Positions 19,805 to 30,695 are shown, counted from the stretch's first letter. The stretch: DNA of 46,080 bases from an uncultured Clostridium sp. (GCA_946545015.1 CAMNMV010000006.1:1-46080), one strand, 5' to 3'. The notes: generated from the letters alone by a model not told the origin. Numbers and translations are program-made.

Positions 19805-19836
19805 ATAGGTAGACTAGAAATTAATCTAATCTACCT
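19805..19836 (-). terminator. Terminator of the lysis operon
   Basis: AGGTAGATTAG ... CTAGTCTACCT in minus RNA (one U.G) followed by a T run. Confidence 0.75.
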
Positions 19837-19842
19837 CTTACT

Positions 19843-21222
19843 TTATAATTTACTACAATAATCTAAACAAATCCATCCACTTGGAGTATAACCCCAATTT
19901 CCAATTATTTTAGTTACTGTACATACTACTCCTCTTTTGTAACCGTTAGTATAGTAATTTCCTAATCTACTATTTTGATTTCTTGCATTAGCTGTTAGTT
20001 CATAATACTTTTTAGCTCTGTAATTTGTACTAGGTCCAGTTCTAACATTAAGTACACTAGCAGTTACTTTATATCTTCCTGTTGTATAACTGTTCAATTT
20101 TTGAACAGCTTGAACAGTTGTTGATGAGCTTTGACTAGTTGAATGCAGGTAATCTGAACATACCCATCTATTATCTCCTATTCTTGCCCAGTTTCCATTT
20201 GTTTCGTAAACTGTTACTGCTGTTCCATTACTTAAACTTCCTACTATACTTTCCCAAGGTGCATTTCTTACATTTAAAGAAGTATTTACTTTGACATATC
20301 TTGTATATGTATCTGTTGTTACTGGTTTAATATTGTTTTCTGAAACTTCTCCATCTTGGGCATAACAGAAAAATCCTTTTGCATTTGCATAATTTTTAAA
20401 ATTATCAACACTACAATATACTGTATTTCCACTTACAGTTACTTTGTTTCTTCTTGTTGATGTATCAAATTTTCCACTATACAAATATGGATCATATATC
20501 TTTAATGTGTTACCCTCTTTGCCTACTATAACTATAAAGTGTCCACCTGTTGTAAATAATCCATTACCACAACTTACAACCACTAATCTTTTACTATCTA
20601 ATAATTGTAATGCTCTTTGTATATTTGTTGTTTCTTCATAGCCTATATTAAACTCATCAGCTACTGCTCTAAAAGCTGACCAATATGTTCCTTGATTTGC
20701 ACTTCTATAACCATATTGTACAAACAAGTTTGACATTGTATCTGGTGTTATTGCTCCTTTTGTAGCTGTTACAATCATTGCTGCAGATGTTGGCCCACAT
20801 CCACTTGAACCTATTGTTTGCGAACTATCTCCTATACTTGAATACATTTTATAACGCCATCTATTATCAATTTGGCTAAAATATGTAAGCCCTTTGTAAT
20901 CTCCTAATGTTACATTCCAACTTCTTGCTCTATCTCCCTCATAAGCTATCTCGCCTTGAAGTTCAAAGCCTTCATTTTCTACTTCTTGTTCTGTTGCTTT
21001 TTCTTGTTCCTCTGTTTGTTCTTCTATCTTCGTTGTTGGCAAGTCTTTTATTTCTTCATCAGTCATTTTGTAAGTTTCTATTGCATCTATTACTGTATCT
21101 ACTGCTTGATGTACTTTTTCCCTATCAATATGACCTGTTAAACTATAACCTAATGCTACTGCTAACATTATTGTTACTGATGATATTAGTGATATTATTA
21201 ATTGAATTTTTTTCTTTTTCAT
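19843..21222 (-). CDS. Endolysin-like protein: N-terminal TM, C39-like peptidase domain, two SH3 domains
   Basis: SSGCGPTSAAMIV ... GGHFIVIVGKEGNTLKIYDP; SH3 pieces SLNVRNAPWESIVGSLSNGTAVTVYETNGNWARIGDNRWV and VLNVRTGPSTNYRAKKYYEL. Confidence 0.85.
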   Translation of the reverse strand: MKKKKIQLIISLISSVTIMLAVALGYSLTGHIDREKVHQAVDTVIDAIETYKMTDEEIKDLPTTKIEEQTEEQEKATEQEVENEGFELQGEIAYEGDRARSWNVTLGDYKGLTYFSQIDNRWRYKMYSSIGDSSQTIGSSGCGPTSAAMIVTATKGAITPDTMSNLFVQYGYRSANQGTYWSAFRAVADEFNIGYEETTNIQRALQLLDSKRLVVVSCGNGLFTTGGHFIVIVGKEGNTLKIYDPYLYSGKFDTSTRRNKVTVSGNTVYCSVDNFKNYANAKGFFCYAQDGEVSENNIKPVTTDTYTRYVKVNTSLNVRNAPWESIVGSLSNGTAVTVYETNGNWARIGDNRWVCSDYLHSTSQSSSTTVQAVQKLNSYTTGRYKVTASVLNVRTGPSTNYRAKKYYELTANARNQNSRLGNYYTNGYKRGVVCTVTKIIGNWGYTPSGWICLDYCSKL

Positions 21223-21235
21223 ATAAATACACCTC

Positions 21236-21529
21236 CTACTTCAATATTAGAGCTAGTCCAGCTCCAACTAGTCCACTTCCTAATGCTCCTAAAACTGATT
21301 TAACAATTGTTTCCCAGTTCTTTGCTGGCTTTTCTTCTACTACTTTTAATCTTCCATTCATATCGTTAACATCTTCTCTCGTCGCTTTTGTTTCCATTGC
21401 AATTTCTTTAACTGCTATAGTTAATTCTTTTATTTCTCCAATTTCACTCTCTAGCTTATCTATTCTGTGATGTGCTGATTTTGTACTTTGTTCATTTTCG
21501 ATTATTTTTTGAAGATATCTTTCTTCCAT
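21236..21529 (-). CDS. Holin / XhlA-like phage protein
   Basis: Coiled coil then C-terminal TM: TIVKSVLGALGSGLVGAGLALILK; directly upstream of the lysin. Confidence 0.75.
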   Translation of the reverse strand: MEERYLQKIIENEQSTKSAHHRIDKLESEIGEIKELTIAVKEIAMETKATREDVNDMNGRLKVVEEKPAKNWETIVKSVLGALGSGLVGAGLALILK

Positions 21530-21576
21530 TGTTTTCTCCTTTATAACATAGATATAAATTCAACAATCCTTTTATA

Positions 21577-23331
21577 TTATTTAAATAATTCAACTTTGTA
21601 TATTAAAGTTCTTGTAGTATTTTTATTGAATTGAGCTATATTTCCTTCTGCTATTCTCACATCACATTCCATTTCTTTAGTTAATGAACTAGCATTCATT
21701 TTATATCTTGCTGTATCATTTAACCATAAACTATCAGCATTCAACCTTGCTTGTTCTAATGATACACTTCCATTCACAACTGTTTCACATTCTGTTATGT
21801 AATATGCTGTATATCCTGTCATTTCTAGTTTAGAATATATTTTCATTCTGGAATAATTAGCTAAACTATCTCCTGTTGTTGGAAATGTAAACGGTATTGA
21901 TATGTTAGCTCCTTCTAAATTATTATATACAACTACTCCACCATATTTTTTGTTTGCATAATTACAACTGTAAGAATCTTTGGTACTTTCACTATAACCA
22001 TCTATTACTTGAGCTTGTGTTGTTGTTGTTTGACTAACTTTAATTATATAATTTAAAACTATATATGGTTGCAAATTGTTATGAGCTTCACTGTTTCCAC
22101 TATAATTTACATATATATTTTCGTACTTCCTTGAACCACCTAATTGTGAAGCATCATAATTTCCACCTGCTACCATAGTTGCAATTGTTTGGTAAGTATT
22201 AGAATTGTTATCTAAAAATGTATGATTATGCTTAGGCATTTCATTAATTGTTAATGTATGTTCCTTTTCTCCTCCAGTTTCTCCTAAAGTATCAAAATCA
22301 GTATCATTACCATTTAAACCTACTGGCACTTTACCTTTTAAGTTAGGTATATTAAATGTTGTTGAGCCATCACCAGCGCCAAAAAAAGTTCCAATCGCTT
22401 GGAACAATTTTGAATATTCAGTTCTGCTTAATGCTCTACCATCACATATCATATATCCTTCTGGTAATGTTGAGCTTGCATATGGAATAATAGTACCTAC
22501 TGGAAGTGTTTCACTTGCGCCGTTTTCTAAGTCTGCTAATTTTTCTTTTTCTGCTGTTGTAAAATTATTATCTGTATGAACATAACTAGCATCTGATACA
22601 AAATCACTATCATTTCTTAAATCACTTGTTTTTGTTGGAATACTAGGCTTATTGGTTAAATCATCATAATCTCCACTGAAATTACTTTTGTTATTCCAAT
22701 TACTAATATCTGTCGAAGTTATATTATCTAGTACAGATTTGTTAGAATGACTATGTCTCGCACTTGTATTGCTATCTACATTATCTTTATAAGTATTTGT
22801 AAAATCGTTTGAGCTTAACCCTTTACCTGTTACTTTATCTACTTTTCCATTTTCTAAAGTAGATATATCATTGTGTATAGAAGTATCATCATATACTGTA
22901 TCAGTAAATACTGCATTAGATGGAACATCTTTTTCTACAGTATGATTGTTTACTTTTTCCGCATTATCTACAATACCATTGTTATTTGCATCATATGTAG
23001 CTTTTAGCATATCTCCAGAACCTTCTCCATCTTCACCATCTCTTATTGTTGCTGTATGTTCTCCTTCTGCATCTGTAATAGTTATTGTTGTTATTTTCCC
23101 TACTTTAGATATTTCTACTGTAGGACTAAATCCATCTTCTCCGTTTTCACCAGTATCACCAGTATCACCTTTTTCACCTTGTATGCCTTGGTCTCCTTTA
23201 TCACCTTTGTCTCCCTTATCACCTTTGTCTCCCTTTTCACCTTTATCACCTTTAAGTACATCACTGGCTGTATCTACTGGTACTTCTACTTCATCAACTT
23301 CAACATCCACTCCTAGTTCTTCTTCATTCAT
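21577..23331 (-). CDS. Phage tail fibre: collagen-like repeats and tail-collar domain
   Basis: GDKGEKGDKGDKGDKGDKGDQGIQGEKGDTGDTGENGEDG, then LPVGTIIPYASSTLPEGYMICDGRALSRTEYSKLFQAIGTFFGAGDGSTTFNIPNLKGKVPVG. Confidence 0.9.
   Translation of the reverse strand: MNEEELGVDVEVDEVEVPVDTASDVLKGDKGEKGDKGDKGDKGDKGDQGIQGEKGDTGDTGENGEDGFSPTVEISKVGKITTITITDAEGEHTATIRDGEDGEGSGDMLKATYDANNNGIVDNAEKVNNHTVEKDVPSNAVFTDTVYDDTSIHNDISTLENGKVDKVTGKGLSSNDFTNTYKDNVDSNTSARHSHSNKSVLDNITSTDISNWNNKSNFSGDYDDLTNKPSIPTKTSDLRNDSDFVSDASYVHTDNNFTTAEKEKLADLENGASETLPVGTIIPYASSTLPEGYMICDGRALSRTEYSKLFQAIGTFFGAGDGSTTFNIPNLKGKVPVGLNGNDTDFDTLGETGGEKEHTLTINEMPKHNHTFLDNNSNTYQTIATMVAGGNYDASQLGGSRKYENIYVNYSGNSEAHNNLQPYIVLNYIIKVSQTTTTQAQVIDGYSESTKDSYSCNYANKKYGGVVVYNNLEGANISIPFTFPTTGDSLANYSRMKIYSKLEMTGYTAYYITECETVVNGSVSLEQARLNADSLWLNDTARYKMNASSLTKEMECDVRIAEGNIAQFNKNTTRTLIYKVELFK
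23131..23250 (-). repeat. Collagen-like G-X-Y coding repeats in the tail fibre
   Basis: About 13 G-X-Y triplets, codons 28-67, with near-identical 9-bp units. Confidence 0.9.
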
Positions 23332-23687
23332 ATTCTGTCTCCTTTCCTTGTAATATCTTCTGTTAATGTAATTTCACCATTAATTAATGTCTGCACAAAG
23401 TTTGGATTCAAATTAAGAACAAGTTCAATATCGTATTGGTAAGTTCCTAAGTCTAAATCTTCTGTATCTTCCGCTTCTAAAGTTATATGATAATATCCAT
23501 CTTCTCCTAATGTTATTCCATTGTTTATTGACTTTTTTATTTTTGCAACTCTATTAGCATTTTTGACTGTAAAATAGATATTATCTGAGTTGGATAGTTC
23601 AAGTACTTCACCATCTAATGTTGTAGGTCGAAATTTCCTCATTTTCTTTGTGTCTCCACGAATAAATTCATAATCAATTTGTTTCAT
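23328..23687 (-). CDS. Phage structural/baseplate-like protein, unknown
   Basis: 119 aa; FIRGDTKKMRKFRPTTLDGEVLELSNSDNIYFTVK; overlaps the tail fibre start. Confidence 0.65.
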   Translation of the reverse strand: MKQIDYEFIRGDTKKMRKFRPTTLDGEVLELSNSDNIYFTVKNANRVAKIKKSINNGITLGEDGYYHITLEAEDTEDLDLGTYQYDIELVLNLNPNFVQTLINGEITLTEDITRKGDRI

Positions 23688-23846
23688 TTATATCCCCCTT
23701 TCGTTTAGATAATTAACTAAATAGTCTAAGAAGTCATATATATCTGTATTATCTAAATCGTATCTATTAATTAATTCCTGTATGTCATTAGGTATTCTTC
23801 TGTCTTGATTATTTAATTTTTTAGGTCTTTTTGGTTTTTCTATCAT
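23688..23846 (-). CDS. Small phage protein, 52 aa
   Basis: MIEKPKRPKKLNNQDRRIPNDIQELINRYDLDNTDIYDFLDYLVNYLNERGI; stop abuts next start. Not in the ORF track. Confidence 0.65.
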   Translation of the reverse strand: MIEKPKRPKKLNNQDRRIPNDIQELINRYDLDNTDIYDFLDYLVNYLNERGI

Positions 23847-23894
23847 TACTTATTCCTTTCTTATATAAAAAAATAAGCACTCTGTTACAAGTGC

Positions 23895-26800
23895 TTATTT
23901 ATAATATATTTTATCGTTTCTTAATTCGAAATTGCTTGATAGTTTCTTTAACTTCTCTTTAACTTCATCTTCGTTATCTGATGTATCTTTTATGTATTCT
24001 AAAATCTCATTTTGTTCACCTCTGCTTAATTTATAGTTATTTGCTAAAATTAATAATTTATTAATTCTTCCTGATATTTGATTATTAACATAATTATACA
24101 TTTTCTTTTTAGCACTATTTGTTATTGTCTTTCCGTTAGAATCTTTATCTGCTGAAAATTCTTTATTAGATGATTTTAATTTATAGTCTAAATATTCATT
24201 TATATCTACACTATCTTGCATTATACTATAAAGTTTATCATCATTTCCTGTTCCATTTGCGTATATTATTGATTTAACATTATCATCATAATCTGATTCT
24301 AATAATATTTTATTTTTAGCTGATTCTTTTTCTATTCCCTTAGTTTGAGCAACATAGTCTAAATACTTGCTTTGATTTTTAGATGTTTTTAATTCTTGCA
24401 TTGTCTTATATAGTGTACTTGTTTTTAATTCTTCTGCTACACTATTTGCATAGTCAACTTTGTTCTTTTCTTTAGCATAAGAATAAACACTTTCAATAGC
24501 TTTTTGTTTTTGTTCATCTGTCAAATATCTATATTCATCAGATTTAACTAGACTTTCAAGTATATTATGAGATGTAGTTCCATAAGCTTTACTATATTTT
24601 GCAAATTCTTCATTAGTCATTCTATAATCTGTACCGTTAATAGAAAATGTCTTTTCAATTGTTTTAGGAATAATTGAACTTTCTTTTGTCTTAGCATATA
24701 AGCTATTAAGTTCTTTATCTACTATATCATTTGAGACATCTTGTACTTTTGCTGGATTTACAAAATTATTAAATGCTCTAAATGGAAGATTTTCACTTTG
24801 TTTTACTTCTTGCCCCCATATATCTGTTTTAACTGGTAATGTTTGTCTTAGTCCTGGTATTTTGCTTTTTATTTGATTTACTGTACTGTCTATTGCCTTT
24901 TCTAGTGTTCCTGTTTTAGTTGACTTAGTTGTTCTTTCATAATCATCTGTAGTTCTTGCAACTTGTCCTAATAATGTAGGAACAAATTGATTTACATAAG
25001 ATTTGCCAGTATTAACTATCATATCTCCTACTGCATTTTCCTTATTGTATGATGATAATATACTTGTTAATCCTTGTACCATTGACATTTCACTCATAGG
25101 ATTCATTGCGTTAGCTGATGCGTTCATTATGTTAGAAACACTTTTTAGTATTTTATTTAAACTTTCTTCATCATCAGTACTCTTACTATTCTTTTCTTTT
25201 TTAGATTGATTAAATTGTTGATTTGTTTCTGCTCCTATAAATAAAGGTATTCCAACAGGTGATAACCAATCTAAAGAATAAGTTTTTCCACCTATTTCTA
25301 TTGAATAACTTTGTTTTCCTTGATCTTCATCATATTGTTCTTTTTTATCATCATCTCCACCTGAAGCTTTAAGTATTCCTGCTTCTGCTAAAGCATATCC
25401 CATAAATGCTATTCCAGTTCCAGTTAATCCTTTAGAGATATTATCTATATATTGATTTACTGTGATTTTACCTTTTCTTAATTGTGCTGTATCAAATATA
25501 GCTGATTTTATTAATCCTACTGGACTATATTGAGCACCTGTTTTAGCTACATTTATAGGTGTTTTCTTAAATGGTACTGCTGAATCTAAGGCAAATTTAA
25601 CAACATTGTTTTTCTTTCCCATTTGATTTAATGCTGTAGCTAATGCACTTGCTTGATGGAATGTTGCTTCTTGTGATGATTTTATTGCGTGTTGTCTTGC
25701 TTTACTTAGTTGAGCATCTGTTATATTATTTACATCTATTTTATTAGCTGTAATATATTCACTCAATGCTTTTACATACATAGATTTTAAACCTATGTTA
25801 TCCTCTACCTCTAATAAATTTGAATTTAAATCAAACAATTTTCCTAAAGTATTATTTAAAATATCATGTTTGAAAGTTTTTCTTGCACCTTGTAATCTTG
25901 ATTGAGGATTATATTTGTTTTCGTTCATGCCTAGTTCTGTTTGAACATCCATATTTTTTAAGTCATTTTTAGCAAATTGTTTTACTTCTTTACTTGCTGG
26001 CATTATTGTATGTGTTCTTTCCATGTTTGGTTTGAATGTTGAAACAGCACTTTCAATAATTCCTGCTACTTTGTCTTTTGCTCTTTGTGTCATGTGCATT
26101 GCAACATTTCCTATCATATTTCTACCATGTGTTTTTATATTAGCAAGCATTGAGAAGTATCTCCACTCATCTATTTTTTCACTCATAGACTTAGGAACTT
26201 GTTGACCTAACTCTTCGTATACATCATCTAATGCCTTAAACATTTCTTCTTTAGAGTTAGTATTTAAAATCTTATCTGTCATTTCTTGAGTTAATTCAAA
26301 TTGAGGTGTATTACTTTTATTTCTATATTTAGTTTGTAAAGCATCATTCATTTTATCAATACTTCTTTGTAACCATACTAATTGTCCTTGAGGTGTCATA
26401 TGATTTAGTAATGCCATTGCTTGCACTGTTCTACCAGCTTGCGTTCCAGCTAGTGCTGTTGCATGAATAGAATCTTGTAAATGTTCTTTATCTCCTATTT
26501 TAGAGTAGTACTCAATTAATCTTTCACCTACTGCTATATCAACATCACTGACTTTATCATTGTTCATTGCTCTACTTAGTAAAGAGTTTAATTCTGCATC
26601 TGGTTCTGACATACTTATTCTTTTATCAGCCTTTTGCAATAAGCTTTCGTTACTTTGAGGTGTATAAGTATCTAATCCCATCATTTCTTTTGCAATAGCT
26701 TTAGCTTCTGCTGTTGTATTTGAACTTTCTATTACACTTAGATAATGCTTTCTAAATTTTCCTTCTGGGCGTTCTATTTTGTTCCAGTTTATTTTTTCGC

Positions 26801-29789
26801 CTGGTGTATTTTGAGTATTATTTTCCGAATTTTGCTCATAATTATTAGTAATAGTATCATTTTTGACAACTTCGTTATTTTGTGGTATACTATTATTAAT
26901 AAAAAGATTCGTACCACTGTCCATTTCGGATGTGTTTAACCCAGGAGCTTGATTCTCATGGAGTACAGTGGCAGAATCTCTTTTTTTATTATTTTTAAAT
27001 TTATACATAGTTTGCATTTCTAAATTATTATGCTTGTCAGAAACATAAGTTACTACAACAGTATTTCCATCTATATTCTTTTCAAATTTTATTGCAGGTT
27101 TTCCCTGAGGAGATTTCCCTTCTAAACTAATTGAATCTGGGTTATTAATTATATCTGGAATATTTAAAAAATCATTTTCGGTTATAGGAACTTGACCTCT
27201 TGGTATTTCTGTTTTCTCACTTCCATGGTCTTTAAATATTTTTCTAACATCATCTGTTTTTAGTGAAATATTATAATTATCAACATTTATTCCTAGTTTA
27301 TTTTTTATTAAATTTGAAGCACTCTCTTTTATTTTTCCTAAATACATTTTGAAATTTCCAGAAATTTTTCTTGAATTATTAACAAATTTTGATATATCTT
27401 CACTACTTTGTGCTATTGAAATTTTATTACTTTTTATATTATTTATTTCCCTTTGAGTGTATCCACTAAAATTATTTATTTGTTGATTATTTGCAAGACT
27501 ATCTACTTTTGCATATTGTCCTTCATCTCCATTAATCCATGCCACTTCTCCTAATGGTACTTCCTTAGAATATACTTTTTTACCTTTTCCTCCCGCATAG
27601 TCCTCAGCTTGTACTTTAGATGTTGATACAAACGTACCATTTTCTATTGGATATGAACTATATATGGTTATTTTTCCTTGTTCTAATGCATTTTGTGCAT
27701 CTTCTTTAGAAAAATCTCCCCATGCAAAGCTTTCCTCATCATTTATAACTTCATTGAATGTTTTTATATCTTTAGGACTTCTAATTCCAGTGTGATAATC
27801 ATCAAGCATTGGATTAGTTTTTTGTATAATTTCGTATTGTGCTCTTTTTGTAGGATTACTCTCTTGGATTTCTTTTTCAAGTTGTTGTTGCTGTTCTATT
27901 TTCTCCAATTCTTTTTCTTTCTGTCTTTGTTCATATTCTTTTTGTGCTTGTTCTCTTTTTATTTGTTCTGCTTTTTGGTATTCCTCAATAGAATTAAATC
28001 CTTGTTCTAATGCTCTGATTTCTGTTTTTATTTTTCCTCTTTCTATAAATCTCATATTAGAAGTATCTATATTTTTTAATTCTTGTAATCTGCGTTCTCT
28101 GTCTTGATTATTTGCAACCACGTTTTGATTTGAAACGTTTTCTTGTACTGGTGGTGTAATTTGTTGTTCTTGCGCATTAGATTGCTCATTTTGGATTGTA
28201 GAAACTTGTTGGAATACTTGATTAGCTCCTTGTTTAAAATCATTTTCTACTGTTTCTTGTCCTCTTGCTTTTACATTTTCTTGTATTACTGCATTAATCT
28301 CATTTTCAGATAAAGCTTGTCCGTTTTTTATTTTATTATAAGCTTTTCCTGTTTTTTCTAAACCATAAGTAGCACCATTTGAAATTAATCCCATTATTCC
28401 ACCATTAAGTCCAGCATTAAACATTCTATCTTGCATATTATCCCAGTTAGCTTTATCTTTTCCACCAACTAATTCTGCTGTTAATTCTTGTGCTGGTTCC
28501 ATAATAGCTTCTTGCACAACATTCTCAAGTATATTAAATCCTGTACTATTTAGAACTCCAGTACTAATTCCTCTTTTACCAAAACTATGCAATATTCTAT
28601 TAGCTTGTTGCCCTGTTATTACAGATTCACTCAATCCTTCTAAAGTTCCCATTATAGTACCATAAGTTTTAGCTTCATATGGTGACATTCCTCTTTCTTC
28701 AGCATCTCTAACATAGCCTCCTCCAGCACTTGTTGTAAAATATGTTGTTCCTAAAACTGGATTGATCATACTTAATCCCATACCAGGTAGCATTTGCCCC
28801 ATTGAAGGAGATATTTCTGCTAATTTTCTTGAAACTATATTAGTTTGATTTTCTATGTTTTCTGCGATTTTTGTATCTTCTGCTTTTCGTGATTCTTCAA
28901 ATTCATCTTTTAAAGCAATTGCATCTATTTTGTCTTTATTCTTAGAATATATATCAGCATATTTTTGTGAATCTTTATCACTAAATCCATATTCTTCTTT
29001 CATTTTCTTTAGCTGTTCATCATAGCCTGCTTTAAGTACATCATATATTTCTTGAGGCACATTTTTAGCTGGCATTAAGTTTTCTATCATTGCATTTAAT
29101 CTTTCAGTATTTGCTTCTTCAGAATTTAAATTATTATAAATATAAGCTCTTTTTTCTTCATCTGTTAAGTTAGAATCTAATACTCTTTTTATCATTCTGT
29201 TATTTTCTGATTGAACACCTGTAAAGAACGAACCTATATAATTAGATGAATCTTCTACTCCATGTTTCAATCCAATCCATGCGTTTTCAATAGTTCTACC
29301 TGAATCATTAAAAAAATTACTCGTTACTTCTCCTAAATCTGGTTGTGTAACCTTTTTGACTACTTCTGGTATTAATTTTCTTTTTTGCTCTTCTGTATAT
29401 TCAACAGGTAATTCTGGATTTTCTTTTAATTTAAAATTTCTATTTTTAAGTTCTTCTGCTTTTTCTTTATTTTGCTGTTCAAGTATTGGCATCAAATTAG
29501 TTTCCATTGTATTGAATATATTAGTTCTTCTTGGAGCAATCATATTAGCTATTTCATTTACTCTACTTTGTATACTTTTTTTAGTGTCTATATAATTAAA
29601 ACTGTTAGTTGGTGCCTGCGTTTGTGCTAAATTAAGCTTATCTTGTACTCTACTCCATATATCTGTTGCTTGCGCACTATTTTGAGCATAGTTTTGAAAA
29701 TCTTGATTTGCTTGTTGTACTTCTTGTTGCCTTGATTCTTCATTTGCAAGCCTATCATCACGCATCTTTTCCCATATCTTTTTAGCCAT
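23895..29789 (-). CDS. Giant polyvalent / internal virion (ejection-type) protein with ART-like and PBECR nuclease-like segments
   Basis: 1964 aa; ITIYSSYPIENGTFVSTSKVQAEDYAGGKGKKVYSKEVPLGEVAWINGDEGQYAKV; DDVRKIFKDHGSEKTEIPRGQVPITENDFLNIPDIINNPDSI...TVVVTYVSDKHNNLEMQTMYKFK. Confidence 0.8.
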   Translation of the reverse strand: MAKKIWEKMRDDRLANEESRQQEVQQANQDFQNYAQNSAQATDIWSRVQDKLNLAQTQAPTNSFNYIDTKKSIQSRVNEIANMIAPRRTNIFNTMETNLMPILEQQNKEKAEELKNRNFKLKENPELPVEYTEEQKRKLIPEVVKKVTQPDLGEVTSNFFNDSGRTIENAWIGLKHGVEDSSNYIGSFFTGVQSENNRMIKRVLDSNLTDEEKRAYIYNNLNSEEANTERLNAMIENLMPAKNVPQEIYDVLKAGYDEQLKKMKEEYGFSDKDSQKYADIYSKNKDKIDAIALKDEFEESRKAEDTKIAENIENQTNIVSRKLAEISPSMGQMLPGMGLSMINPVLGTTYFTTSAGGGYVRDAEERGMSPYEAKTYGTIMGTLEGLSESVITGQQANRILHSFGKRGISTGVLNSTGFNILENVVQEAIMEPAQELTAELVGGKDKANWDNMQDRMFNAGLNGGIMGLISNGATYGLEKTGKAYNKIKNGQALSENEINAVIQENVKARGQETVENDFKQGANQVFQQVSTIQNEQSNAQEQQITPPVQENVSNQNVVANNQDRERRLQELKNIDTSNMRFIERGKIKTEIRALEQGFNSIEEYQKAEQIKREQAQKEYEQRQKEKELEKIEQQQQLEKEIQESNPTKRAQYEIIQKTNPMLDDYHTGIRSPKDIKTFNEVINDEESFAWGDFSKEDAQNALEQGKITIYSSYPIENGTFVSTSKVQAEDYAGGKGKKVYSKEVPLGEVAWINGDEGQYAKVDSLANNQQINNFSGYTQREINNIKSNKISIAQSSEDISKFVNNSRKISGNFKMYLGKIKESASNLIKNKLGINVDNYNISLKTDDVRKIFKDHGSEKTEIPRGQVPITENDFLNIPDIINNPDSISLEGKSPQGKPAIKFEKNIDGNTVVVTYVSDKHNNLEMQTMYKFKNNKKRDSATVLHENQAPGLNTSEMDSGTNLFINNSIPQNNEVVKNDTITNNYEQNSENNTQNTPGEKINWNKIERPEGKFRKHYLSVIESSNTTAEAKAIAKEMMGLDTYTPQSNESLLQKADKRISMSEPDAELNSLLSRAMNNDKVSDVDIAVGERLIEYYSKIGDKEHLQDSIHATALAGTQAGRTVQAMALLNHMTPQGQLVWLQRSIDKMNDALQTKYRNKSNTPQFELTQEMTDKILNTNSKEEMFKALDDVYEELGQQVPKSMSEKIDEWRYFSMLANIKTHGRNMIGNVAMHMTQRAKDKVAGIIESAVSTFKPNMERTHTIMPASKEVKQFAKNDLKNMDVQTELGMNENKYNPQSRLQGARKTFKHDILNNTLGKLFDLNSNLLEVEDNIGLKSMYVKALSEYITANKIDVNNITDAQLSKARQHAIKSSQEATFHQASALATALNQMGKKNNVVKFALDSAVPFKKTPINVAKTGAQYSPVGLIKSAIFDTAQLRKGKITVNQYIDNISKGLTGTGIAFMGYALAEAGILKASGGDDDKKEQYDEDQGKQSYSIEIGGKTYSLDWLSPVGIPLFIGAETNQQFNQSKKEKNSKSTDDEESLNKILKSVSNIMNASANAMNPMSEMSMVQGLTSILSSYNKENAVGDMIVNTGKSYVNQFVPTLLGQVARTTDDYERTTKSTKTGTLEKAIDSTVNQIKSKIPGLRQTLPVKTDIWGQEVKQSENLPFRAFNNFVNPAKVQDVSNDIVDKELNSLYAKTKESSIIPKTIEKTFSINGTDYRMTNEEFAKYSKAYGTTSHNILESLVKSDEYRYLTDEQKQKAIESVYSYAKEKNKVDYANSVAEELKTSTLYKTMQELKTSKNQSKYLDYVAQTKGIEKESAKNKILLESDYDDNVKSIIYANGTGNDDKLYSIMQDSVDINEYLDYKLKSSNKEFSADKDSNGKTITNSAKKKMYNYVNNQISGRINKLLILANNYKLSRGEQNEILEYIKDTSDNEDEVKEKLKKLSSNFELRNDKIYYK

Positions 29790-29798
29790 ATTATCCTC

Positions 29799-30695
29799 CT
29801 ATAAATTATAATATTTTAATACATCCTCTACATTGGCAAAAGTTTTTCCTGATAGTCCATCTATTACTCCTGGATTTGCTATTATTTTTCCGTTTTTATC
29901 CATAAAAGTTCCTTGTTTTATTTGTATATTATTGATTACTTGTTTTGCTGTTACTTTTGAATTGCTTGTATCTGCTACTCCAGAATTTCCTCCACTACCA
30001 CTTTTGCTAGTAGAACGAGAGGAACTTCTACTAGCACTAGCTTTTTTTGATAGTTCATATTGTTTTTGCCATTGACTATCAGCAACAGCATCTCTTTGTT
30101 TTTGATAATCAAATTGTGTTTGCCATCTACTATCTTCAACTGCATCTCTTGATTTTTGATAATCCCATTGTTGTTGCCATTTATTGTCTGATGCTCTATC
30201 TCTTTCTTGTTGATATAAGAATTGTTTTCTATTATTTCTCATATCATATTCTTGTGCTAATAATTGCATTTTTTGATTGTATATTTGTAATGAATTTTGA
30301 GCTAATGTAATGTCTCCTGTTTGTCTTGCTTTGCTAATTTGAAAATCAAAATCAGATTTTAAATCTCTTGCTTTATTTAAAGTATCCGTTATGTTTCTTT
30401 GGTATGTATTATATAGATTAGTTTGTGTTGTTTCTGCATAACCACTATTTCCTAATCCTTTTGATGCTAAATTCTCTGCATTTGCACCATATGGATTACT
30501 CGCTTTTCTATACTCTGTATATAGAGCTTGATTCGTTTTATTCGCATCTTTGTCTATTTCTTGTTTATTTCTTTCTAGTTCAGCAACATTTAAGTCTGTT
30601 TGCTTATTTATAATATCTCTTTGTTGTTGTAACGAATTATCTAACATTTCGTTTTGTCTTTTGGTGATATTATCTATATCTTCATATCCTTCCAT
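29799..30695 (-). CDS. Putative internal virion protein with 18-aa Trp repeats
   Basis: RDRASDNKWQQQWDYQKS / RDAVEDSRWQTQFDYQKQ / RDAVADSQWQKQYELSKK. Confidence 0.7.
   Translation of the reverse strand: MEGYEDIDNITKRQNEMLDNSLQQQRDIINKQTDLNVAELERNKQEIDKDANKTNQALYTEYRKASNPYGANAENLASKGLGNSGYAETTQTNLYNTYQRNITDTLNKARDLKSDFDFQISKARQTGDITLAQNSLQIYNQKMQLLAQEYDMRNNRKQFLYQQERDRASDNKWQQQWDYQKSRDAVEDSRWQTQFDYQKQRDAVADSQWQKQYELSKKASASRSSSRSTSKSGSGGNSGVADTSNSKVTAKQVINNIQIKQGTFMDKNGKIIANPGVIDGLSGKTFANVEDVLKYYNL
30042..30203 (-). repeat. Three 54-bp coding repeats (18-aa WQxQ units)
   Basis: Codons 165-218 of the ORF above. Confidence 0.85.

Noticed and set aside
23131-23250. Regular repeats resembling a CRISPR array or tandem DNA repeat
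   Set aside because: They encode collagen-like G-X-Y triplets in an intact tail fibre; no spacers.
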